Assembly (NCBI RefSeq): GCF_963082655.1
Contig: NC_081555.1
Location: forward strand, 33,138,057-33,202,056
Direction: 5' to 3'
DNA from: Stomoxys calcitrans
Taxonomy: Eukaryota; Arthropoda; Insecta; Diptera; Muscidae
Length of the DNA: 64,000 nt
Shown here one piece after another: positions 45,014-55,799 of this stretch. Each line of letters begins with the position of its first letter. Within the stretch, counting starts at the first letter, position 1. The position numbers and the translations under genes are program-made. The notes beneath the pieces are model-generated. The model ran no database searches. It was not told where the DNA came from and saw only the letters and a program-made list of their open reading frames with translations.

Positions 45014-46325
45014 CAGGGTGGCTGATGAATATTGCTACATTAAGAAACTCAAATAATTTTTTTTCGGTGTATGGAATACATATTTCTTTTATTCATGTTA
45101 AAGCTCGTTCAATTTTATTAAATATAGTTTAATTTGTTTTAAAAATAATGGAATTTAAATGCCCCCCCTGCTCGTTGATGCATGTGCGGCATCTTAGCAA
45201 AAAGTTATTCATTACTGCTTGGAGAGTTGAGACAGGAATAGCCGCAATTGTTGCTCGAATGGATTGCTTTAGTTCATTCAAATTTGTTGGTTTTGCTTTG
45301 TAAACTTCCTGTTTGCAATGACCCCACAAGAAAAAGTCAGGTGCAGTAAGGTCAGGCGACCTGGGTGGCCAACGGAATGTGGAGTTTCTGGATATCAGTT
45401 TATTGGGAAATTTTCGTCGCAATTCTGTCATAACAGGTTGGGCTATGTGAGGACCTGCACCATCTTGCTGAAACCACACAGAGTTAAAAGAAATTCTCTT
45501 TCGGCGTAATTCTGGATAGAAAAACTCTCTCAACATGTTCAAGTAGCGGTCTCCAGTAACCGTAACGGGGTGACCGTTTTCTTCGAAGAAGTAGGGCCCG
45601 ACAATGAAACGTGATGAAACTGCACACCACACTGTGACACGAAGTGGATGCAATTCCGTCTCATGGAGTGTCTGTGGCTTGGAAGCACTCCATATTCGAC
45701 AATTTTGTTTGTTTATGTTGCCGTTCAAATCGAAATGCGCCTCGTCAGACATGAAAAGACAGTTCAACATGTTTCCATCCTCTTCCACCATTTGAAGCAT
45801 CTTCTGGCAAAATTCCAAGCGAATCGGCAAGTCTGCAGCGTTCAGTTTGTTGGCCATTTGAATTTTATATGGGAATAAGTCCAAATCTTTGTGCATAATT
45901 GACTGTAATGACTGTCTGCTTATACCCATTTGAGCAGATAAGCTTCTTGTCGAAACTCTTGGATTGTGTTGTATCGCAGCAGCTACAGCAGCGATTGTTT
46001 CCTCCGTTCGAACTGAAGGGTTTCGATGGTAAGGTCTTCTGTTGACTGTCCCATGCTCGGCAAAATTGTTTACAAGTCTCATTATGGTCCATCTGCTCGG
46101 AGGATTGCCGCCAAACGTGCGTCTATACTCTCTTTGAACCGAAACTACAGACTCCAGTGCGTGATAGCGGCGGACAATCCAAATTCTTGTTTCGGTGTCC
46201 CAGTTATCCATTTTTGTCAAATCTAAGAATCAATCTGCAAAATAAAAAAAAAATCGACCACATTCATTAAATAGAAAAAAAGTTATTACATTTTTTTTTG
46301 GTAGCGGCTTTCATCAGCCACCCTG
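45014..46325 (-). mobile_element. Intact Tc1/mariner-superfamily element (DD41D type), 1312 bp
   Basis: Terminal inverted repeats begin CAGGGTGGCTGATGAA at both ends, with a further shared GCTAC four bases in. TA flanks each side (45012-45013 and 46326-46327). The element carries a single uninterrupted transposase gene on the minus strand, with 105 bp upstream of its start and 115 bp after its stop. It sits in the RTE-like LINE just after the YADD codons. Internal-deletion derivatives are at 26148 and 35459. Intact ends, ORF and target duplication suggest a recent, possibly active copy. Confidence 0.95.
45129..46220 (-). CDS. Mariner-type transposase, DD41D catalytic spacing
   Basis: The 363-residue enzyme should bind the element's inverted repeats in the nucleus and perform cut-and-paste transposition into TA. 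The N-terminal ~110 residues hold two helix-turn-helix-like segments (about 8-60 and 70-110) linked by a basic stretch (NRRPYHRNPSVRTEE). The catalytic core shows D159 (FMSDEAHFDLNG), D253 (VWFQQDGAGPHIA) and D295 (SPDLTAPDFFLWG). There are 41 residues between the last two, so DD41D, the spacing reported for rosa-type mariners. Length is normal for the superfamily and no stop or frameshift is present. The ATG at 46218-46220 is the only start that keeps the whole DNA-binding region. Expression cannot be judged. Confidence 0.93.
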   Translation of the reverse strand: MTKMDNWDTETRIWIVRRYHALESVVSVQREYRRTFGGNPPSRWTIMRLVNNFAEHGTVNRRPYHRNPSVRTEETIAAVAAAIQHNPRVSTRSLSAQMGISRQSLQSIMHKDLDLFPYKIQMANKLNAADLPIRLEFCQKMLQMVEEDGNMLNCLFMSDEAHFDLNGNINKQNCRIWSASKPQTLHETELHPLRVTVWCAVSSRFIVGPYFFEENGHPVTVTGDRYLNMLREFFYPELRRKRISFNSVWFQQDGAGPHIAQPVMTELRRKFPNKLISRNSTFRWPPRSPDLTAPDFFLWGHCKQEVYKAKPTNLNELKQSIRATIAAIPVSTLQAVMNNFLLRCRTCINEQGGHLNSIIFKTN

Positions 46326-46978
46326 TAGGTCGAAACGACACCAGTTTTTAGATATGGCGAAGAATAATACTGGCAAACAGATACTACTTTGGACTAAGTA
46401 GGCAGCTTAGAAACAAGGCCACCTCTCGACAGAAGAAGATTACACTATACAAGACACTAATACTACCCGTGTTGTTATATGGTTCTGAGGCATGGGTACT
46501 TGTGAAAGCAGATGAGGCAGTGCTTGGAGTATTAGAAAGAGGAAGATTGTTCGTAAAATAAATATATGGACCAGTTTGCGTTAATGGAGAATATAGCCGA
46601 CGTATGAACCACGAGTTGTATGAGCTGTATGACGACGATAGCATAGTTACACGCACCAAAATACAACGGCTGCGTTGGCTAGGTCATGTTGTCAGAATGG
46701 ATGAAGAATGGATGTCAGGTCATGTTGTCAGAATGGATGTTGTCAGAATGGATGAAGAAGAGAAGTCTTTTGAAGGCAAACACGCACGCAAACCGGGAAG
46801 ACCTAAAGGCCGATGGAAAGATCAAGTGGTGGGAGATACCTCGAAACTTGGTGTTAGAGATTTTAGAATGAGCCCATTAGATGGAGGGTTTTGGAACACA
46901 TTCTACATTCGGCTCGGGACCCCAATTAAATATGATTACATTGGATATGGTAGTGGAGTTGTTATAAAAAAAGGTTCA

Positions 46979-47045
46979 TTAAGTTTTCCATGGTGATGGG
47001 TATCCAAAGTTCGTCACGGCCAAACTTAACATGTGTTTACTTGTT
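46979..47045 (+). mobile_element. Class A right-end scrap
   Basis: GGTGATGGGTATCCAAAGTT followed by a degraded hairpin (AAGTTCGTCACGGCCAAACTT-like: AAGTTCGTC / GGCCAAACTT) and GTTTACTTGTTTT. No internal units are attached. Confidence 0.75.
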
Positions 47046-47111
47046 TTAATTGACCCAATTAAAAAATTAGTTGAAAGCTTCAAGAATTTCAATCATTTTC
47101 TTAAATGACTC

Positions 47112-47587
47112 ACCTCCAAAGGAAATATCCATTTCCGACCCTTTAAAGTATATATATTCTTGATCAGTGTAAAAATCTAAGACTACCTAGCCATGTCCGC
47201 CTGTCTGTTGAAATCACGCTACAGTCTTTTCAAATAGATATAGTGAGCTGAAATTGTCCGATTTTTCTAAAATCTGGGTTAGTGAATTGTGTTAGGGCAT
47301 TTAACATTCTTCTTCAGTTTGGCTTAGATCGGTCCAGATTTGAGTATAGCTGCCATATAGACCGATCTCTCGATTTAAGCTGTTGGGCCCAGAAAAGAAC
47401 TTGACTCAATGACTTGTATTTATTAGAGCACTCCATGTCTGTGCCGAATTTGGTCCAAATCGGACCATATTTCGATATAGCTGTTATGAGGACATAAATT
47501 ATGCATTTTTCATGACGAAAGGGGGTTAAGATTTACATATATACAAAGTTCAGCCCGGCTGAACATAACGCCTTTTTACATGTTTGA
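47112..47587 (+). mobile_element. Class A element, short internally deleted copy
   Basis: It starts in the left-end block (AAATATCCATTTCCGACCCT), with the core CTAGCCATGTCCGCCTGTCTG and post-core ATCACGCTACAGTC. Only about two units remain before the right end, with the hairpin (AAGTTCAGCC / GGCTGAACAT) and CGCCTTTTTACATGTTT. The extreme left TTATACCC is lost. Confidence 0.8.
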
Positions 47588-47734
47588 CTTTGGCGGCCAT
47601 AGTATTGATTTCCATAATAGTATCCCCTGCAAAGCGTTCTAAACTGCTTTTTGGGTCGGCGCCATTCCATGAATATTTTCCTCCGCGGAGTTGAACAAAA
47701 TACCATTTAAGGATGAATAAGTTGAAACTTCTGA

Positions 47735-47805
47735 TGTTCTCTGGGTTTGAACCTAGACGCTCAGAGTCATAGGCGGTCTTACTAACCTCTTCGTCATAAT
47801 GGTAC
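47735..47805 (-). mobile_element. Possible decayed SINE head
   Basis: GGGTTTGAACCTAGACGCTC, AGAGTCATAGGCGG and ACTAACCTCTTCG follow the order of the SINE head on the minus strand with many changes. The rest of the SINE is absent, so this may be an old fragment or another tRNA-derived family. Confidence 0.4.
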
Positions 47806-47871
47806 AGAGTAAAGTTCATGTTTTAGCAACAAATGACACATAAATATGTACTTTATTTAAGAATTCCATTC

Positions 47872-47982
47872 CAGGTTAGGGTAGGTAAGAAAAGAGAGCG
47901 CGGATATTAATCAGCTCCATGCCACTATCGACATACTCCTATGCCAGTAATCGCACGCTCTAAACACTACAAAGTAACCTCG
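47872..47982 (-). mobile_element. LINE-L 3' end fragment
   Basis: GGTTAGGGTAGG, then GCGGATATTAATCAGCTCCA, TGCCACTATCGACATACTCC and TAACCTCGAAC align with 31075-31195. Only the 3' UTR is present, as expected from 5' truncation. The class A element at 47983 follows without a gap. Confidence 0.82.
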
Positions 47983-49115
47983 AACAAGTAAAAAGGCGTT
48001 AAGTTCGGCCGGGATGAACTTTGGATACCCACCACCTCGGCTATATATGTAAACCACCTTTCGTCAAAATCCGGTGCAAAACTCATAACTTATGTCCCAT
48101 AGCAGAAATATGTGGAGGGGCTTAACTTAACTCTTTGTCCCAAATTTCGGCAACATCGGACAATAAATGCGCTTTTTATGGCCCCAAAACCTAAAACCGA
48201 GAGATCGGTCTATATCGCAGCTATATCCAAATCTGGACCGATCAGTGCGATAATGCAGAAGTATGTCAAGGGGCTTAACATAACTCATTGTCCCAAATTT
48301 CGGCAACATCGGACAATAAATGCGTGTTTTATGGGCCTAAGACCCCAAATCGGAGGATCGGTCTATATGGCAGCTATATCCAAATCTAGACCGATCTCAG
48401 CCAAATTCACAGAAGACGCCGGAGGGCCTAAGACAACGCACTGTCCCAAATTTCAGCAAAATCGGATAATAAATGTAGCTTTTATGGGCATATTACCCTA
48501 AATCGGAGGACAGGTCTATATGGCAGCTATCGCCAAAACTGATCCGATCATGGTCAAATTGAAGAAGGATGTTGAAGGGCTTAAGACAACGCACTGTCCC
48601 AAATTTCAGCAAAATCGGATAATAAATGTGGCTTTTATGGGCCTAAGACCCTAAATTTGAGGATCGGTCTATATGGCAGCTATATCCGAATCTAGATCGA
48701 TCTGAGCCAAATTGACGGAGGATGTCCAAGGGCCTAACACAACTCACTGTCCCAAATTTCAGCAAAATCGGATAATTAATGTGGCTTTTATGGGCCTAAG
48801 ACCCTAAATCGGCCGATCGGTCTATATGGGGGCTATATCAAGATATAGTTCGATATAGCCCATCTTCGAACTTAACCTGCTTATGGACAAAAAAAGAATC
48901 TGTGCAAAGTTTCAGCTCAATATCTCAATTTTTAAAGGCTGTAGCGTGATTTCAACAGACAGACGGACAGACGGGCGGACATGTCTAGATCGTCTTAGAT
49001 TTTTAAGCTGATCAAGAATATATATACTTTATAGGGTCGGAAATGGATATTTCGATGTGTTGCAAACGGAATGACAAAATGAATATACCTCCATCCTTCG
49101 GTGGTGGGTATAAAA
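47983..49115 (-). mobile_element. Class A mini-me/HINE-like element, complete, minus orientation
   Basis: The right end leads (AACAAGTAAAAAGGCGTTAA, then the hairpin and GGATACCCACCACCTCGG). About five units follow, then the core with GACAGACGGACAGACGGGCG (about 48957-48976) and the left end CATCCTTCGGTGGTGGGTAT, AAAAA. It is complete, with the right end worn in the hairpin (GGCCGGGATGAACTT). Confidence 0.88.
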
Positions 49116-49560
49116 AGAAAATCTAAATCAAAAATTCCTTGCTACATACAAAATTCCTAATTGTTTTCCATGTCACTCCCCTAAGTTGCATCATGTCTGG
49201 TATTGTGTCCCCACCTAAGTGCCGGTGTGTTTTAGACGCGAAAGCTGGGCAATGACATAGGAAATGCTTCAACGTTTTATCATCTTCCCCGGCATGCCCT
49301 ACACATGCTATCACTTGGCGCACCGATTTGTCTAAGTAAGCTTGTAGTCCTATGTGCCTGTTATGATAGCGAAAGCTTTAATGATCTCCTTCTCACTTCC
49401 TTTCAGTAAAAGCCTCTTCTTTTCACGTTCTATATCTCCCCATAGGATGTTTTCCGTTCCACTGACCGTTTCGCTATTCCACAGTGTTACTTGCGTGGGC
49501 GACGAATGCAACAAAACGGTCGGTAGGACGACAAAAAATCCTATGGGGAGATTCTGATCG
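49116..49560 (-). mobile_element. LINE-L 3' coding fragment with a small inversion at its 5' side
   Basis: The minus strand carries the C-terminal CCHC-like region (HAGEDDKTLKHFLCHCPAF, about 49300-49240) and the KKE.IIKA segment, then a piece matching the RNase H tail. At about 49512-49560 the sequence turns round and reads on the plus strand (AACGGTCGGTAGGACGACAA, ATCCTATGGGGAGATTCTGA), repeating in inverted form a segment present at 49430-49490. Confidence 0.8.
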
Positions 49561-50667
49561 TTGCATTCAATCTAATTCCGATAATCTACAGCTGAATACC
49601 TTAGCAAGTACTACATCGAACTTTGAGCGTCATGTCGGCAGGGGTTATAGTTAACCAATCGCCATAATATTTCGTATTTTTTTTTTGTTGAGCCTAAAAG
49701 GAAAAAAATGAGGGAAAACTTTTCTTTATTTACAAAAAATTTTACCTCCTTTATAGCATGGGATATCCACGATGGCCACTTTAAGCCACTATGCCCCCTA
49801 CTTTTCTAACATTACTACACTTAAAATTCGTTAGCCCCACATACATTTAAGATCCGTAACAAGCATGACCTTTGCAGCGATTATGTCAATTGAAATGCGT
49901 TTTCAATTAAATGTCAGTATGATCATCGATAAAGTCCATCCACATTGATTTATGCAAGTTGAAATGCATAACAAGTTCAATAGCAAAGACCATGAAATTC
50001 ATCATCAAACACTAATCCTTTTCGAAGACCCCGCATCAAACCTCATACTACCCCTGCATTAACAAGGCAAACACAAACATACGACTTCAATAAACAGAAA
50101 CAACAAAAATAAAAGCCTTCCAATTACCAAAGTGATTCAGCATTAACCATATTGTCAACTGATTACAAAGAAATATTTCATGAACTTCAAAAATTTACGC
50201 TGGCTGGTCAATGAGTTTTCTTGTTCTCCATGTAGTAATGATACTACAACGCATGTACAATGACAAACACCTGTTGCCCGCTGCTACTGTTTTAAGTTTT
50301 CTTCATCTCTATGATTCTCTACTTAAAATCGTCGCTCATTCTTGATTTTGTTTAGGTTGGCATCTAAGTGCCCTCAATGTTCTTTAACTTCAACTAATTT
50401 AACAAACAAATTACCCTGGAAAATGACAAGATTTTTAAACATTTGGAAAATTGCTTGTAATGCTTGTCTACCAGATATGCTTTGCTCAGTCAGAGCGATC
50501 TAGATGGCAGATACGCTAAATAAAATAAAAATTGGATCTAACTTTACATGTTGAAATAATTGCAATTCTACATTGAATCTTGATTGGCAATAAAGGGTGT
50601 TGCAAAGTTTAGGTGATGAAAAAAAGAAAAAAAATGCCAGTGCACGGCTTAGAAGGAGAAGAGCTAG
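49561..50667. other. AT-rich unassigned DNA
   Basis: No repeats with recognisable ends and no supported exon. Confidence 0.45.
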
Positions 50668-51903
50668 ACCCATTGATAAGTATACCGATCGGCTTTGAAT
50701 CACTTGCTGATTCGATTTAGCTATGTCCGTCTTTCCGTCGGTCCGTCTGTCTGTCCATGTGTTCTTGTGATCAAGTTACAGGAAATCGGTTCAGATTTAG
50801 ATATAGCTCCCAATCAATTTTGTAGAACAAAGTATTGGTCTTTTTGGTAGCCATATCCAAATATAGACCGATCTGAACCAAATACGCCACGGATGACGAA
50901 AAGCTTAACATAAGTCACTGTGCCAAATTTCAGCGAAATCGGATTATAAATGCGCCTTTTATGGGGCCAGGACCCTAAATCGGGAGATCGGTCGATATGG
51001 CAGCTAAATCCAAATCTGAATCGATCTGGGCAAAGTAGAAAAGGAATGTCGAAGGGCCGTACGCAACTCACTGTCCGAGTTTTCGTAAAATCGGACAATA
51101 AATGAGCCTTTTATGGGCCCAAGACGTTAAATCGAGAGATCGGTCTATATGACAGATGTATATCCAAATCTAGATCGATCTGGGTCAAATTGAAGAAAGA
51201 TGTCAAGTGTCCGAACATTGTCCCAAATAAGAAACATCGGACAATAAATCCGCCAAATTTCAGCCAAATCGAACAAAAATTGGGGCTTGTAAGGACTCAA
51301 GAAGTCAAATCGGAAGATCGGTTTAAATGGGAGCTATATCAGGTTATAGACCGATAAAGACTTTACTTGGCACAGTTATTGTAAGCCAAAGCAGATCACT
51401 TTGTGCAAAATTTTAGCCAAATCGGGCAATAAATGCGCCTTTTATGGGCCCAAGACCTTAAATCTAGAGATCGGTCTATATGTCAGCTTTATCGAAATCT
51501 TGACCGATCTGGGCCAAATTAAAGAAGGATGTCGAATGCCCTAACACAACCCAATGTCCCAAATTTTGGCGAAATCGGACAATAATTGGCCTTTTATGGG
51601 TCCAAGGTCAAAAAAAGGACAGATCGGTCTATATGACAGCTAAATCCAAATCTGAATCGATATGAGACCAGTAGATGAGGGATGTCGAAGGGCTTAACAC
51701 AACTCACTGTGCCAAATTTCGGCGACATCGGACAATAAATGCGCCCTTTATGGGCCCAAGACTTTAAATCGAGAGATCGGTCCATATGGCAGCTATATCC
51801 AAATCTAAACCATGTCCGCCCGTCTGTCGAAATCACGGCTGCGCTCGAACGCATAAAGCAAGCCGCTAGAAATTTTGAAGAGATACTTAATATTGATGTA
51901 GGT
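50668..51903. mobile_element. Patchwork of class C, A and D element pieces
   Basis: 50668-50820 is a class C left part (core CGATTTAGCTATGTCCGTC and one partial unit, plus sense). 50821-51240 is class A in minus sense. 51241-51420 is a class D unit (AAGCAGATCACTTTGTGCAA). 51421-51810 is class A again, and 51811-51903 is a class D core (CCATGTCCGCCCGTCTGTCG) in plus sense. No piece keeps both ends, so repeated recombination or template switching between relatives is likely. Confidence 0.75.
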
Positions 51904-52882
51904 TGTTGTTGTTGTTGTAGCAGTTTATTGTATTCTATCTTTCGTCTGCTTGATTCTTTTGAGTATCAAGACCCAGGAACTCTGCGACTAAGAAAGGGTG
52001 CGTCCACAGGGATCTCGGTCTGAGTCGAGTGGGTCTGGCCGGGCAGTTAAACAGGTGACGTGTATCGTGCGGTCCCTGGTTACAATCGGGACATACATCT
52101 TGCACGTCGGCATCAATCGTAGCTTTGTGGGAATGGAGGCGGCTGCATCGGCCGGGGGAGGTCGATTCCTTCGGGTGCAATGGGTGGCGGTCGTTCTCCA
52201 AGGACTACATTCATCCGGTAGCCAAATACCGCATCTGCTACCGTATCTGCATGAATGTTGTTTAGACCCGCTTGATATGCCACTTGATCTAGAGGTTCTC
52301 TCTTGTAGCGCTGAACCTCACGTTCTAGATTGTGTAGATCTACCTTAAGGCTTCTGGGAGGATGGATGGATGGTCTCTGCGATAACAGCCCAAAAGGTAT
52401 TGCATGTAGTTATGTCTTCGCTCTTTGTCTCCTGATGGAGGTGGTCCACATGAGAACTGAGGAGACAGCCCGTCGCACTTCGGAGGGCGGCATTCTGACA
52501 GATCTGAATATTATTCCACTGCGTGTCATAAAGTTGACGAGACCACACTGCTGCTGCATAACTTACCACAGACGGGCCAATTGCTTGTTCGTGGTCAACA
52601 AGGTTTCTTTGTCTCCACCCCAAGTGCTGCCAGCAAGTGACTTGAGAACCTTGTTTCCACGTTTGACTTTATCGCAGATTGCTGTGGCATATGGGGAGAA
52701 TGTGTAAGAGCTGTCAAATGTGATGCCAAGTATTTTGGGACACTTGATGGTCGGAATCATTTCTCCATCGACCATCACAGTCGGCTCAGTATTCACCTCA
52801 CGCGTATTTGTAGTGAACAATGTGGCTGAAGATTTGGTGGCGGATATCTTCAGATTTCTTGCAGCGAAATATGAGGCATGCG
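51904..52882 (-). mobile_element. Jockey-like LINE, 3' portion
   Basis: It reads leftward from 52882: an RT C-terminal region (AARNLKISATKSSATLFTTN, VMVDGEMIPTIKCPKILGIT, FDSSYTFSPYATAICDKVKR), then PSVVSYAAAVWSRQLYDTQW and NNIQICQNAALRSATGC. The C-terminal zinc-like CPDCNQGPHDTRHLFNCPA (about 52100) follows, then a tail of TGCTACAACAACAACAACAA type at 51904-51925. Frameshifts are present. It is 5' truncated and lies between class D pieces. It matches the kind of protein often annotated as jockey mobile element polymerase, but the clade is provisional. Confidence 0.82.
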
Positions 52883-53437
52883 GTATTATGGTAAGACTTT
52901 TAACAACTGTGCCAAGTACGGTCCATAACCGGTCTATAATCTGATATAGCTCGCATATAAACTGATATGCCGATTTGACTTCTTGAGCCCCTGAAAGCTT
53001 TAATTTTAGTGCTATTTGGCTGAAGTTTTGCATGTGGTTCCAATAACTGTGCCAAGTATGGTTCAAATCGTTCTATAACCTGATATAGCTCCCATATAAA
53101 ACGATCTCCACATTTGACTTCTTGAGACCGTACAAACCGAAATTTTTGTCTGATTTGGCTGAAATTTTTGCATGCGGCGACGTCCAACAACTGTGCCAAA
53201 TACGGTGCAGATCAGGTTATAACCTGAATATGCTCCCATGTAAACCGGTCTCTCGATTATCCTTGTCCGATTCCTAGAAACTTTAGTTTTTGGATTGACA
53301 GAAGTTTGGTATGTAGAATAAAATTGTGCCCTTCATCTAAATTTATTTTGTATAAATTTTTAGCAGAATCCATGGTGGTGGGTTTCCAAGATTCGGCCCG
53401 ATCGAACTTAGCCCGACCGAGCTTAGAACTTTTAATA
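52883..53437 (+). mobile_element. Class D element, right part
   Basis: Three units (TTCTTGAGCCCCTGAAAGCT type) lead to a right end with AGCAGAATCCATGGTGGTGG and GATTCGGCCCGATCGAACTT, then GCCCGACCGAGCTTAG, which partly repeats the hairpin arm. With 51811-51903 it may be one element split by the jockey-like LINE, although some sequence is missing between the two parts. Confidence 0.8.
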
Positions 53438-53439
53438 GT

Positions 53440-54487
53440 TTTTATACCCTCCACCATAAGATGGGTGGTATACTAATTTCGTCATTCTGATTGTAACTAC
53501 TCGAAATATTCGTCTGAGACCCCATAAAGTATATATATTCTTGATCGTCGTGAAATTTTATGTCGATCTAGCCATGTCCGTCCGTCTGTCCGTCCGTCTG
53601 TCCGTCCGTCTGTCCGTCCGTCTGTCTGTCGAAAGCACGCTAACTTCCGAAGGAAAAAAGCTAGCCGCTTGAAATTTTGCACAAATACTTCTTATTAGTG
53701 TAGGTCGGTTGGTATTGTAAATGGGCCATATCGGTCCATGTTTTGATATAGCTGCCATATAAACCGATCTTGGGTCTTGACTTCTTGAGCCTCTAGAGTG
53801 CGTAATTCTTATCCGATTGGGATGAAATTTTGCACGACGTGTTTTGTTATGATATCCAACAACTGTGCCAAGTATGGTTCAAAATCGGTCCATAACCTTA
53901 TATAGCTGTCATATAAACCGATCTTGGGTCTTGACTTCTTGAGCCTCTAGAGGGCGCAATTCTTATCCAATTTGAATGAATTTCGGTACGACGTGTTTTG
54001 TTATGATATCCAACAACTGTGCCAAGTATGGTTCAAATCGGTTCATAACCTGATATAGCTGTCATATAAACAGATCTGGGGACTTGACTTCTTGAGCCTC
54101 TAGAGAGCAATTATTATCCGATTTGCCTGAAATTTCGTACGACGGATTCTCTCATGACCATTAACATACGTGTTTATTATGGTCTGAACGGGTCTATAGG
54201 CCGATACAGCTCCCATAAAAATCGATCTCTCTATTTTACTTCTTGAGCCCACAAAGGGCGCAATTCTTATTCGAATTGGCTGACATTTTACACAGGTCTC
54301 CAACATATAATTTAATTGTGGTTCAAACCGGACCATATCTTGATATTGCTCTAATAGCAGAGCAAATCTTTTCTTATATCCTGTTTTGCCTAAGAAGAGA
54401 TGCCGGGAAAAGAACTCGACAAATGCGATCCATGGTGGAGGGTATATAAGATTCGGCCCGGCCGAACTTAGCACGCTCTTACTTGTT
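53440..54487 (+). mobile_element. Class B mini-me/HINE-like element, complete
   Basis: The left end TTTATACCCTCCACCATAAG follows the T-rich end of the class D element directly. The core has a GTCY tract (53577-53630), then five units and the right block GTGGAGGGTATATAAGATTC, the hairpin and CTCTTACTTGTTT. Subterminal inverted repeats are perfect over TACCCTCCACCAT. Confidence 0.9.
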
Positions 54488-55465
54488 TAAATTACCACAT
54501 CTACAACTGTGTATTACCAAATCAAGCCACCCTTTGATTTCAATTCAGTTTTTGTCCCCACTTTACTTTGTATTTTCCGTTATAAATTGTTTTTGCTCTT
54601 GCTATTAACATTTCTCAAGTCACATAGATGCAATACCGAAGGCGACCCCCACCACCACTGTTGCGACACGTTAAGACCAAGTTTAATGTCAAAATATTTT
54701 CACAGAAATCTTTAAAGAAACCGTCCACTTGAAGCTAAGGTTTGGACTATCTACATACATCTGCAACTGCAGCATGGACGGTACGAGTACCACATACAAA
54801 CAAAAAAAAAACCAAAATTGATCAAAACCATTGCTACTAAATGTTAAATATGGCTCATAAATGTTTTACTTTGATTTGATTTTTTTGTTTGTTTTATTTT
54901 TTGTCCAACACCTACACGAGCTTCTGTTGTAGACAAATTCACATCAACCAAAGGAGAGCGGTAACAAAAACATTGAAATTTAAATTGGTAATACGTACAA
55001 ACTTTTTTTTTTGTGTTGACTTTTACTTGTATGGCTGACGTTTTGCTGTAATGACCTTTTGTAGATCAGATTTCGTTAAGAGCGATTTTTTCATTTTGGT
55101 TTTGGCTTTGTTTTGAATATATTACAATATTCTGTGGTCGATGTGCTAAACTAAACCAATGATTTGTTATTCAATTGTTAAGCGTGCAGAGATTTGCTCT
55201 TGACAAACAAAAGACTTAAGAAACAAACTTTTTATACTTTATGTCACTTAATGCCACCACTCGCTGTCTTTGGCCGCTACTGCGATAATAACTCACAATG
55301 GGTGGTACGATTTTTTTTTTTTCAGTGGATTTTCTATGATTAACAGGAGTTATGCTAAAGCTTGATTAACTAGGTAAAGGGTTATGGAAATAGAATTTTG
55401 AGTTTTTGATACTACCTAAAAGGTTATTCAAATTGAGAAGGAACCAAAGAAATTTTACTAAACTT
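54488..55465. other. AT-rich unassigned DNA
   Basis: Homopolymer A and T runs, no reading frames of note and no element ends. Confidence 0.45.
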
Positions 55466-55474
55466 ATAATTGCA

Positions 55475-55776
55475 AATTGTAAAATTTTGCCCATGAACAT
55501 TCCACTAAGGAACAGGGGCAAACTTCTCACATATCAATGAGTGCAGTCCGATTTCAAGCTTAAGCTCAATGCTAAGGAGCCTCCTTTTTATAGCCGAGTC
55601 TGAACGGCGTGCCGCAGTGCAACACCTCTTTTGGAGAGATGTTTTACATGGCATAGTACCTCACAAATGTTGCCAGCATTAGGAGGGGAAAACCATCGCT
55701 GAAAACCTTTTCTGAAGGTCTCGGCATTCAGCGTCATAGGCGGACATGCTAACCTCTGCGCTACGGTAGCCTCCCA
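55475..55776 (-). mobile_element. tRNA-derived SINE with 9-bp target duplication and deleted B box
   Basis: ATAATTGCA lies at 55466-55474 and 55777-55785. The body is complete, but the head lacks the block holding the B box (the sequence passes from GAAGGTCTCG directly to GCATTCAGCGTCATAGG). The A box remains as CTCTGCGCTA. Loss of the B box should abolish internal polymerase III transcription, so the deletion probably followed insertion. Confidence 0.9.
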
Positions 55777-55799
55777 ATAATTGCATTAAAATGTTTCAA

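Larger units (their letters stand above)
44005..46870 (+). mobile_element. RTE-like LINE, second copy, interrupted by a mariner
   Basis: It reads from SWYDKECRDATEAK (about 44040) through the linker and RT (LKNNKAAGADGPD at about 44470, NYRGISLLPIAYM at about 44600, QGS at 44900) to the catalytic box LVYADDII. The box YADD is at 44996-45007. The transposon at 45014-46325 follows directly. The LINE resumes at 46328 with ETTPVF-like sequence and continues TLYKTLILPVLLYGSEAW and RLRWLGHVVRMDEE (46670-46710). About 210 bp of RT after YADD are absent compared with the first copy. Deletions also remove residues after AAGADG. It is dead. Confidence 0.86.
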
